A DNA stretch of 13,713 bases from Sedimentisphaerales bacterium (GTDB taxonomy: Bacteria; Planctomycetota; Phycisphaerae; Sedimentisphaerales; SG8-4). The notes below the pieces were generated by a model, which ran no database searches, was not told the DNA's origin, and saw nothing but the letters and a program-made list of their open reading frames with translations. The stretch spans positions 1 through 13,713 of the forward strand of contig JAFGCA010000230.1 in the NCBI GenBank assembly GCA_016932895.1. Direction: 5' to 3'. This document shows positions 6,165 through 13,079 of this stretch, piece after piece; the first letter of the stretch is position 1, and the number at the start of each line of letters is the position of its first letter. A program made the position numbers and the translations under genes.

Positions 6165-8594
6165 CTACTTCTCCCGATGAGACGTTTCTGTCGTCAAGTC
6201 AAAATGGCAGGTCACCCTCGTTCCGCCCGCCGGCGCGGGGCCTATCTCCAGCACACCCCCGATCATTTCCGCGCGATAATGCATGACCTTGAGGCCCATC
6301 CCCTCGCCGCCCGGACGCTCGACGGGAAAATCACGCCCGTCGTTCTCGACCGTCAGGCCCCCGCGATCCCGGGTCGCCGTCAGCTCCAGCACGATCCTCG
6401 AAGTCTCACCGTGCCGTATCGCGTTCGTGACGGCCTCCTGAGCGATGCGATAGAGGTGGGTGGCGACGGCGGCGTCTCTCACGGCCACAGGACGTGCGCA
6501 CTGGAATTCGCAGGCGACGCCGAAGATCCGCTCCGTGGTCAAACCGAGGCCCTGGAGAGCGGACATCAAGCCATGCTCATCCAGAGCGACGGGATGAAGG
6601 CCCCGAGACAGTTGCCGCGTTTGACTGACGGCTTCATTGACCAAATGCGCGATTTCTCCGGCGTCCGAGGCTTCGGCGGAATCCTGTCGCTGCAGTTTCT
6701 GTTCCAGCACCTTGGTCATGATGGCGATGCCCGTGAGCTGTTGGCCCAGGCTGTCGTGCAGCTCCTGCCCGATACGCCGCTGCTCGCGCTCGCTGATCTC
6801 GAGCAGCTCTCGCTCCAGGCGCTGACGCTGTTGGATCTCTTCCCGGAGAGACTCGTTGGCTTCTGCCAGTTCGGCGGTTCGCTCGATGACCCGCAGTTCG
6901 AGCAGGTCGTTGAGCTTGCGGATTTCCCGCTCGGCCTTCTTCTGTTCGGTGACGTCTCGGCCGTAAATGTTCAGATAGCCTGCCTCGGTCACGGGCACGA
7001 GGACGAATGAGAAGGTGCGATTCTCGCAATCCACCTCGACGATGCGGCTGGCGCGGGCGTCCAGCACGTCGGCAATCTGCCGGGCCCAGATTTCCGGCAT
7101 CGCTTCACCGGTTTCGGCGTTCCAGCTTCGCAGGAACGATTGCGCCGGGCGATTGGCATAGAGGATCGCGCCGTCATCCCGCACTCTCAGCACGGGAGAC
7201 GGGTTTTCCGAGGCGAACTTCGCCAGATTTCGGATCTTGACTTCGATCTCGGTACGTTCGGTGATATCCTGGGAAACGCCCAGCATGCGCACGGCTCTGC
7301 CCGCGGCGTCGCGGACCACGTCGCCGGTCTCGGCGATCCACCGAGTCGTTCCGTCGGGCCAGATGATCCGATGGTCGATCCGGTACTCCCGGTCTCGTTC
7401 CACGCAAGCCTCGACCGCGTCGGCCACGGACTGCCGGTCGTCGGGATGCACGCGTTCGAGGAAGGCCTCGTAGGTACCGTCGAACTGGCCTGTGTCAAAG
7501 CCGAACATGGGCTCAATGCGCTCGGACCAGAGGAGATTGCCGGTGACGATGTTCCAATCCCAACTGCCGATATCGGCGGCGGTCTGGGCCAGGGCATAGC
7601 GCTCTTCGCTGCTCTTGAGCGCCATTTCCGCGCGTCGCCGCTGCACGGCCAGGGCGTACATCTTGGCCATCCGTTCGAGGCTCTCCAGATCCCGGTCCGT
7701 GTAGGCGCGGGTCGAATTGGCGACCGCGATCTGCCCCACCACCTTGCCGCCCACCAGCGCCGGGGCGGTGAGAAAGTTCTGCAGCGGGATATGTCCCTGG
7801 GGGACACCTGAAGACGCCGGATGCGTGCTTGGGGTGTTGGTGTAGAAACTCCGCCCGGTATTCAGGGCGTGACCAAACAGTGCCGGGAAGGTGCCGTCGG
7901 CCCGGGGCTGGAAGGCAATGTTCTGCCGCTCGGCGGGCATGCGACATTGCCGGCCCATCATGCTGGTGAGGGTGTGCCCCACGGCGGCGCCCGTGTCCGG
8001 GTTGATGGAGGAGACGAAGCCGTGCTCGCTGTCCGTCAGACGGCGGGCTTGCTCCAGGACGATCTCCGCGATCTCTCCGATGGAGGAAGAGGGGGCAATC
8101 AGGGCGTCGGCCAGCGTCGCCAGCGCCGTGTTGACAGCCAATTCCCACTGACGCTGCTCCATGCTTCGCTTGTGGTCGGTGACGTCCACGCAATACTCGA
8201 TCATCTGGACTACGGTGCCTTCCTCGTCCAGGATCGGAAACGCGTGAACCTCGACGTGGCGCGGGCAGTCCTCCTGCACATAGTGAGTATGCTCGATGAC
8301 GACGGGCTTCTTTGTCTTCTGGACGATGTCCAACGGACAGGGATGGCTGTGGCAACTGCAGGGCACATTCTCCCCGTGCATCAGGGCATGGCAAGTGCCG
8401 ACGTCCGAGCCGTGGATCTCACGGGCCGCCCGGTTGGCCAAACAGACGCGGCGGGTGGCGGCATCGATGATGTAGAACGGATACGTCAGCGAATCGAGCA
8501 CGGTCTGTAGCAGCGGTTCGCACTGTGCCTGCGGCCCATTCACCGGACCGGCCGGCGAAGAGGTGTCTTTCCGTTTGTCGTCTCGTTCGTCCAT
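6165..8594 (-). CDS. soluble PAS/GAF sensor histidine kinase, HisKA_3 type
   Basis: This NarX/DegS-type histidine kinase has 809 residues from the ATG at 8594. It has no membrane segment or signal peptide, so it senses something in the cytoplasm. Order of domains: PAS 1 (about 25-145) with a Cys/His-rich insertion, GAF (about 150-320), PAS 2 with its C-terminal cap SQDITER (about 330-450), PAS 3 (about 455-555), a coiled coil (about 557-605), the HisKA_3 dimerisation helix with phospho-acceptor H613 in QELHDSLGQQL, and an HATPase domain (about 705-800) with N-box QEAVTNAIRHG and G-boxes VENDGRD and GGEGMGLKVM. The frame also allows a TTG 10 codons upstream, but ATG has AAGG eight bases before it and a promoter behind it. 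It is coupled to the regulator downstream. The ligand is unknown. Confidence 0.95.
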   Translation of the reverse strand: MDERDDKRKDTSSPAGPVNGPQAQCEPLLQTVLDSLTYPFYIIDAATRRVCLANRAAREIHGSDVGTCHALMHGENVPCSCHSHPCPLDIVQKTKKPVVIEHTHYVQEDCPRHVEVHAFPILDEEGTVVQMIEYCVDVTDHKRSMEQRQWELAVNTALATLADALIAPSSSIGEIAEIVLEQARRLTDSEHGFVSSINPDTGAAVGHTLTSMMGRQCRMPAERQNIAFQPRADGTFPALFGHALNTGRSFYTNTPSTHPASSGVPQGHIPLQNFLTAPALVGGKVVGQIAVANSTRAYTDRDLESLERMAKMYALAVQRRRAEMALKSSEERYALAQTAADIGSWDWNIVTGNLLWSERIEPMFGFDTGQFDGTYEAFLERVHPDDRQSVADAVEACVERDREYRIDHRIIWPDGTTRWIAETGDVVRDAAGRAVRMLGVSQDITERTEIEVKIRNLAKFASENPSPVLRVRDDGAILYANRPAQSFLRSWNAETGEAMPEIWARQIADVLDARASRIVEVDCENRTFSFVLVPVTEAGYLNIYGRDVTEQKKAEREIRKLNDLLELRVIERTAELAEANESLREEIQQRQRLERELLEISEREQRRIGQELHDSLGQQLTGIAIMTKVLEQKLQRQDSAEASDAGEIAHLVNEAVSQTRQLSRGLHPVALDEHGLMSALQGLGLTTERIFGVACEFQCARPVAVRDAAVATHLYRIAQEAVTNAIRHGETSRIVLELTATRDRGGLTVENDGRDFPVERPGGEGMGLKVMHYRAEMIGGVLEIGPAPAGGTRVTCHFDLTTETSHREK

Positions 8595-8647
8595 TCTCAG
8601 GGCCTTGCAGGAAAGACGCGCCAACCATACGCGTCAGAAGCACTCTC

Positions 8648-8675
8648 ATCATAGGAAAAAAGGCGGCCAAGGCAA
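8648..8675 (-). promoter_or_regulatory. candidate promoter for the kinase-regulator operon
   Basis: On the minus strand TTGCCT (8675-8670) is followed after 16 bases by TATGAT (8653-8648). The -10 matches 5 of 6 and the -35 4 of 6. Transcription would begin near 8641, about 47 bases before the ATG at 8594. The spacer has a run of six T. Confidence 0.42.
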
Positions 8676-8695
8676 CTGAAATCACGGCACAGAGC

Positions 8696-8710
8696 CGACC
8701 GGCCGACCGG
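8696..8710. repeat. tandem CGACCGG heptamers upstream of kinase promoter
   Basis: CGACCGG occurs at 8696-8702 and again at 8704-8710, an eight-base period, about 20 bases upstream of the predicted -35. The same heptamer forms both arms of the dyad at 5291-5319. The segment can also fold as a short hairpin (ACCGG, four-base loop, CCGGT) behind the fucosidase stop codon, so it may act as a weak transcription end instead of a binding site. The heptamer also occurs at least twice inside coding sequence. Confidence 0.3.
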
Positions 8711-8731
8711 TTCGGATCCCGTCGGGCACGC

Positions 8732-10600
8732 TCAGACCGGTTTGAGAACGATCCTTCGCACGTTCATCAGGGCTTTGCCCGCCGGGACTTGCCGCGCACG
8801 CACCCGGAGCGTTTCCTCTGGGTCGGAACCGGCCTGATACGTGCCAAGACGGGCGGTTTCGTACGTCTGCCAGTGCCCGGTATGGTGCGACACCTCGCTT
8901 TTCAGGCTCTGGCCGTTGATTTCGACCGCGTAGGCGCCTCCCTCATGCCCGGGGGCGCAGGCCCATTCGATCCAGACCTCGTACCGCCGGTCGGGCTCCA
9001 GTCGAAGGGACCACGTCGCCCGGGCCTCCCGGCTGGTCCAGAAGCCGATGTTGTATCGGGGGGTCTCCCGACGGCCTGCCGAGTCCGTGTTTCCCGACGG
9101 TCCGGTCGTCGTTTCGATTTGCAGACCGCCCGCGAGATCCGCTCGTTCGGCCGCCAGGGTGACGATCCCGTCTTCGTCGGGTTCGATCCGGTAGCTGACG
9201 ACGGGCTCGCCTTCACACTCGAGCGCGATGACGCTGGCACAGGCGAAGGGGTGATAGCCCAGCAGATCGATGGCGAGAGTCCCCGTGCCGTCGCGCGTGA
9301 CCTTGAGCGGACGTCGCTGGGGGTCGTGCAGCAGGCAGGCCCGCTTGACCGGCGTCATGAGCCCCTCGACTTTGAGACGGTGGTCGGCGGGCCACTCGAA
9401 GACGTGCAGGTACACGGTGTTTCCCTTCGTCGTCGATTTGCCCCAGGGCAGGTGTTTGAATCGTCCCTTGCGCGTCCCGTAGATCGCTTCGCCGTGGACC
9501 GCGAGCCATTGGCCCAGCGCCACGAGACGGTCCTGCTGGATGACGGGAATGCGGCCGTCGGCGGTCGGGCCGAGGTTCAGGAGAAGGCCGCCGCCTCGGC
9601 TGACTTTTTCGATCAGGAGCTGCACCAGTGCCTCGCGCGTCAGGTAGTGGTCGTAGTTTTCCAGTCGGTTGAAGGCGAAGCTGCCGCCGATGCCCCGGCA
9701 TTCCTCGAAGGGCTTGTTCGGGTCCTTGAGCCCGGGCGAGCCGCCGCCCACATGGCCGTACTCGGTGGTGTAGTAGTCGCCGCTCTGGCCGCGCAAGGCT
9801 CGGCCCCAGCGATCGTTGACCACCAGCTCGTCGGGATTGTCACAGTGGTTGTAAATCCAGGCCAGGATCTCGGGGCTGCGCCACAGGGTGTCCGGGTGGT
9901 CCCATTCGCCGTCGGGCCAGACGACCGCCGGCCGGTAGCGCTGCACCAGGTCCTTGATCTGCGGGATCATGTGCTCGGCGACGTAACGCTTCTTGTCGGT
10001 GTCGTAGAGCGGGTTGTCCCATTCCATGAAAGAGTAGTAGAAGCCCATCTTCAGGCCCTGCCGGCGCACCGCTTCGGACAACTCGCCGCAGAGGTCACGC
10101 TTTGGCCCCGTCACCACGCTGTTCCACGGGTAGCCACGCGTTTGCGAGGCCTGCTCGCTGGGCCAGAGGGCGTAGCCGTCGTGGTGCTTCGAGACCAGGA
10201 CCACGTACCTGGCGCCGGCCCGCTTGAACAGCCTGGCCCATGCGTCCGGGTCCCACAGCTCGGCTTTGAACTGCGAGGCAAAATCCTGATACTTGAAATC
10301 CGCACCGTACCACTTGTCGTGGAACTTTCGGACCAGGCCGTTGTGGGAGTTGCTCTTGTACCACCACCAGTACCACTCGGAGTAGGTGCTGGTGTCGCAG
10401 AACGCCGGTACGGAATAGACGCCCCAATGGATGAAGATGCCGAATTTCGCGTCGGCAAACCAACCGGGGCTGCGACGGGCGTTCAGCGATTCCCACGTGG
10501 GCTCGAATTTCTGGCGCTCCCCGTGCGCTTGGCCCGAGAATCCCAGGTACAGCACCGTCAGAACGGCCAAACGCAGTGTTCGGTGTTGCGTAAAACCCAT
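8732..10600 (-). CDS. secreted GH29 alpha-L-fucosidase with C-terminal module
   Basis: A glycoside hydrolase family 29 enzyme that removes alpha-L-fucose from glycans by a retaining mechanism. The 622-residue precursor starts with a signal peptide (hydrophobic core about 11-21, likely cleavage after AHG at residue 27), so it works in the periplasm or outside. The barrel domain (about 30-375) shows FGIFIHWGVYS (H58, sugar-binding), SKHHDGYALW (139-144) and VVWPDGEW, where D230 is the expected nucleophile. The acid/base is probably E298 or E299 in FEECRGIGGSF; I am less sure of this. A beta-sandwich follows (about 375-465), then roughly 155 extra residues that look like a carbohydrate-binding beta-sandwich. 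Family members of this type usually run to about 450 residues, so the last part is an addition. The start has AAAGGA eight bases before it. Confidence 0.95.
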   Translation of the reverse strand: MGFTQHRTLRLAVLTVLYLGFSGQAHGERQKFEPTWESLNARRSPGWFADAKFGIFIHWGVYSVPAFCDTSTYSEWYWWWYKSNSHNGLVRKFHDKWYGADFKYQDFASQFKAELWDPDAWARLFKRAGARYVVLVSKHHDGYALWPSEQASQTRGYPWNSVVTGPKRDLCGELSEAVRRQGLKMGFYYSFMEWDNPLYDTDKKRYVAEHMIPQIKDLVQRYRPAVVWPDGEWDHPDTLWRSPEILAWIYNHCDNPDELVVNDRWGRALRGQSGDYYTTEYGHVGGGSPGLKDPNKPFEECRGIGGSFAFNRLENYDHYLTREALVQLLIEKVSRGGGLLLNLGPTADGRIPVIQQDRLVALGQWLAVHGEAIYGTRKGRFKHLPWGKSTTKGNTVYLHVFEWPADHRLKVEGLMTPVKRACLLHDPQRRPLKVTRDGTGTLAIDLLGYHPFACASVIALECEGEPVVSYRIEPDEDGIVTLAAERADLAGGLQIETTTGPSGNTDSAGRRETPRYNIGFWTSREARATWSLRLEPDRRYEVWIEWACAPGHEGGAYAVEINGQSLKSEVSHHTGHWQTYETARLGTYQAGSDPEETLRVRARQVPAGKALMNVRRIVLKPV

Positions 10601-10655
10601 GTTTCATGTCCTTTCCAGGTTTGGTCAACCCATTTGCTCAACGCGTTCCCTTTAC

Positions 10656-10683
10656 ATGGTATAGGCATTCGGGGAGTTGTCCA
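10656..10683 (-). promoter_or_regulatory. candidate promoter for the fucosidase gene
   Basis: On the minus strand TGGACA (10683-10678) is followed after 16 bases by TACCAT (10661-10656): 5 of 6 at -35, 4 of 6 at -10. The start of transcription would be near 10649, about 49 bases before the ATG. In the rest of the divergent gap (10601-10872) I found no convincing promoter for the sigma factor gene on the other strand. Confidence 0.3.
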
Positions 10684-10872
10684 GAGGATAGCTGGCGACG
10701 GCATAACCCTCTCTTCTGCGGGATTTGGAATAACTAACGCCTGAATTCATAGGGGATTACCCGATGTCAAATGCGGGTCAGGCCGGATGTCAGAAGAAGC
10801 GAAAGCCCGATTTGCAGAAATTGCCGCGCCGTTATCATGGGAGCCACTATGGTGAATATGGAAGGGGTAACC

Positions 10873-11463
10873 ATGAGTGAAAGAGAGTTGTTAAGACGAT
10901 ACGTGGCGGGTGAGGAAGACGCCTTCCAAGAGCTCGTCGGTCAATACAAGGACAGTGTGTACGGATTCCTGAGACGGTTCCTCAGTCGATCTGATCTGAT
11001 CGAGGACGTCTTCCAGGAGACGTTCATGCAACTGTACGTCAGCCGGGACACGTTCGATGTCTCGCGACCGTTGCGGCCGTGGTTGTTCACCATCGCCGCC
11101 AACAAGGCCAAGGACGCCTTGCGGCGTATGCAGCGCAGCGAATCGACGTATCTGGGCAACATCTTCGGCAGCGACGACTATTCCATCGATGATGCGCTCA
11201 ACGTGTTGGACCATGATGCGACCATGCCGTACGAAGAGCTTATCAAGAACGAAACGGCGCAGTCGGTCAAGCGGGTGATCTCCAAGATGCCCGAGAAGCT
11301 GCGCGAGATTATTCTGCTGGCGTACTTCCACAAGTTCTCGTACGCCGAAATCGCCCGGATTCTGGAGATTCCCGTCGGGACCGTAAAAAGCCGACTGCAC
11401 ACGGCGGTGTCGAGGTTCGCCGAGGATTGGGAAATTGCCGTGGTGTGTGAGTCGCGGAACTGA
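10873..11463 (+). CDS. ECF-type RNA polymerase sigma factor
   Basis: A group 4 (ECF) sigma factor of 196 residues that would redirect RNA polymerase to a small set of promoters. Region 2 (about 18-86) includes EDVFQETFMQLY and the core-binding helix ending in PWLFTIAANKAKDALRR; region 4 (about 131-182) includes LREIILLAYFHKFSYAEIA and the recognition helix PVGTVKSRLHTAV. The linker between them is acidic. I placed the start at 10873 because AAGGGG precedes it and MSERELLRRY is a standard ECF opening. The ATG at 10849 is also preceded by GGGAG and is a real alternative (eight more residues); the frame reaches 10771. No anti-sigma gene follows. It is divergent from the fucosidase, with 272 bases between the two starts. 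Confidence 0.93.
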   Translation: MSERELLRRYVAGEEDAFQELVGQYKDSVYGFLRRFLSRSDLIEDVFQETFMQLYVSRDTFDVSRPLRPWLFTIAANKAKDALRRMQRSESTYLGNIFGSDDYSIDDALNVLDHDATMPYEELIKNETAQSVKRVISKMPEKLREIILLAYFHKFSYAEIARILEIPVGTVKSRLHTAVSRFAEDWEIAVVCESRN

Positions 11464-11534
11464 CGCGGGAATCTCGGATGGATCGGATGTAAGGGAGGCA
11501 TTGATGGAGAGAGTGTGATGTGAGGATGTGGGGT

Positions 11535-11558
11535 GGCCGGGACCTGCAGGTCTCGGCT
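11535..11558. terminator. hairpin between convergent genes, no T-run
   Basis: GGCCGGGACC and GGTCTCGGCT pair over ten positions, with G-T wobbles, around a TGCA centre. It lies between the stop of the sigma gene (11463) and the stop of the convergent small ORF (11575), where a bidirectional terminator would be expected. Neither strand has a T-run after the stem, so intrinsic termination would be inefficient. Confidence 0.35.
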
Positions 11559-11574
11559 GATCCCCCGCATTCCG

Positions 11575-11712
11575 TCAATGTGCGTTCGATAACCGCCGTA
11601 GGATCTCCGTCTTCGTTTCCCATCGATGTGTGTCGATTTCCGCGGGCCAGTAGAGATCCGGGCCCCACAGCTCGCGCCACCATTTTCGCAGTGTTCGCAG
11701 CGCTTTCATCAT
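11575..11712 (-). CDS. small Trp-rich hypothetical protein, about 46 residues
   Basis: I do not recognise this protein. The evidence for a gene is the start: AAAGGAG stands three bases before an ATG at 11712 and six bases before a second, adjacent ATG at 11709, an excellent ribosome binding site in an otherwise empty region. The product has 45 or 46 residues. It opens with a basic amphipathic stretch (MMKALRTLRKWWRELWG) and has five tryptophans, at residues 11, 12, 16, 22 and 31, then a charged tail. There is no membrane segment or signal peptide. The frame stays open to an ATG at 11802, but that part reads as low-complexity filler without a good binding site. It is convergent with the sigma factor gene. 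A sigma or nucleic-acid partner role is possible but nothing shows it. Confidence 0.55.
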   Translation of the reverse strand: MMKALRTLRKWWRELWGPDLYWPAEIDTHRWETKTEILRRLSNAH

Positions 11713-11962
11713 TTGCTCCTTTCCTTCTTCTGCCTTTGGCCTGTCTGCCGGTTCCAAAGAACAAATCTCTTCTCGAGATCGCTCTCTACCTTTTAAAGGC
11801 ACCCCGGAAGCGGTCGGTAACGAAATCCTCTGCTACTGCCCCGGCGAGCAGGCACCGAACGCGGGCGTATGGCATTTGAGCTCCCCCCCCGTGTGTCAGA
11901 CCCCGTCTCAAGCGACAGATTTGCCATCGTGCCCCACAAAGATAAAAAACATCTCTTATCTC

Positions 11963-11991
11963 TTGGACCATCCTCTTAAATGCTGTATATT
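11963..11991 (+). promoter_or_regulatory. candidate promoter for the secreted repeat protein
   Basis: TTGGAC (11963-11968) is followed after 17 bases by TATATT (11986-11991). The -10 matches 5 of 6; the -35 is weaker. A perfect six-base dyad, AGATAA (11940-11945) and TTATCT (11956-11961), lies right before the -35. Transcription would begin near 11998 and give a leader of about 400 bases before the GTG at 12398. Confidence 0.4.
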
Positions 11992-12130
11992 GGGAGCAGC
12001 TGTGGTTGGCCCCGCGGAAGAATACAGGGGGGCTGTTTTGCTCCTTGGGAGGCATCGCAGCGAGAGAGCATCACGCAAGGCATTGTTTTCTCGTCGTTGG
12101 CCGGCGGCCTTGATAGAGCGGTTCTTCCAC

Positions 12131-12313
12131 GTCGCCGGGTCGGCCTCGGGCCGGGTGACGGACACAAGCTGTGGAGTGGGTTCTCATGGGGACAGGACAT
12201 GAGCTTTGGCTCAGTTCTGGGGGAGCGGCTACTCCCGAGCCATTTCCGGCCCATCTGACGCAAATCAAGCACGATAGAGGGTCTGTCCGAGCCCCACGCT
12301 CGGCAGAGACCTC
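12131..12313 (+). other. cluster of hairpins in the long leader
   Basis: Four stems stand close together. First, 12131-12159: GTCGCC with GGTGAC and CGGCC with GGCCG around a three-base loop. Second, 12183-12203: CTCATG with CATGAG. Third, 12221-12236: GGGAG with CTCCC. Fourth and strongest, 12277-12313: GTCT with AGAC and CCGAGC with GCTCGG around CCCAC, plus an outer GAG/CTC. No T-run follows any of them. They could be a structured 5' leader or a small RNA, or simply what GC-rich DNA yields by chance. I matched no known riboswitch, tmRNA, RNase P, SRP or 6S signature. Confidence 0.25.
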
Positions 12314-12846
12314 GATACGTACCGAGCCACAGGCTCCGACCCTACCCGCCGGACGCCCAATCCATAGAGTCGGCCCATTCCTGAGAGGAGAAGAATCGTG
12401 AACAGACGAGGTATGATCCTGATGGTCTTGGCAATGGCCGTCGGCACTCTCGCGTACGATGCAAAGGCGGCATGGATAAAGAGGTGGTTGCCTGAGGAAT
12501 CTTTCCCTTGGCCACAGGGTAAGACGCTGTACTTCCAAGCAGAATTTGGCGGCCTCTTCTGGCCGTACCTTTGGCATGAGGCTCAGTTGTATGTAAACGG
12601 CGTCCTCAAGGAATCGCAGCCCCTGGGTGGGACGGCGGGCTACACCTGGCTTCCCTGGAAGTTCGATACTCTAGGGACTGTCGAAATCAAGGTTCGTGCC
12701 CGATACGATAGCGTCCCTTTCGGCGTCGACGTGTGGACCGATTATGTTACCTGGACGGTCGAAGTGTATGCGCATCCCCCCAGCGCCTCTCGCGTCAGTC
12801 CGGACAGTCCCGTGACCGTATCCGAAGGTGATACACAGGCATTTAC

Positions 12847-12853
12847 CGCGCGC
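12847..12853 (+). other. CG dinucleotide run at the frameshift point
   Basis: Seven alternating bases, CGCGCGC, sit exactly where the two coding frames must be joined. One more CG unit (nine bases) would give an unbroken frame. Confidence 0.7.
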
Positions 12854-13079
12854 AACCGACATAATAGGGAAGTACAGTATCGAGCGTGTGGACTGGTATC
12901 TCGATGGCGAGCATCAGGCCGACTTTACATTTGACCTCTTTGTCCCCAGGGAGCACACCTGGAGCCACACGTTTGACACTCCAGGCGAGTATACGGTCGA
13001 AGCCGTCTTCACGGATTCTAACGGCTATCCCAGCGGCGCCGGTGAGGCCGTCTGGACCGTCAATGTCATCGCCAAGCGG

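Larger units (their letters stand above)
11713..12397. other. 685-base intergenic region, no supported gene
   Basis: Open frames here are short, lack ribosome binding sites and translate to compositionally odd peptides, so I call none. The part from 11930 to 11990 is clearly AT-richer than its surroundings and holds a candidate promoter on the plus strand; the part from about 12000 to 12397 would be the leader of the secreted-protein gene and contains several hairpins. On the minus strand the first 90 bases or so would be the leader of the small ORF; no promoter there convinced me. Confidence 0.6.

Noticed and set aside
8525..10744. Plus-strand ORF of 739 codons antisense to the fucosidase
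   Set aside because: Same cause. It runs across the fucosidase start and both intergenic ends, and its translation is low-complexity without motifs.
11786..12055. 89-codon minus-strand ORF in the intergenic region
   Set aside because: No ribosome binding site, no motif, and it crosses the AT-rich promoter-like patch.
12257..12264. GACGCAAA, resembling the core of a c-di-GMP-I (GEMM) riboswitch
   Set aside because: The other conserved half (GGCAAACC-like segment and the second helix with its receptor) is absent nearby.
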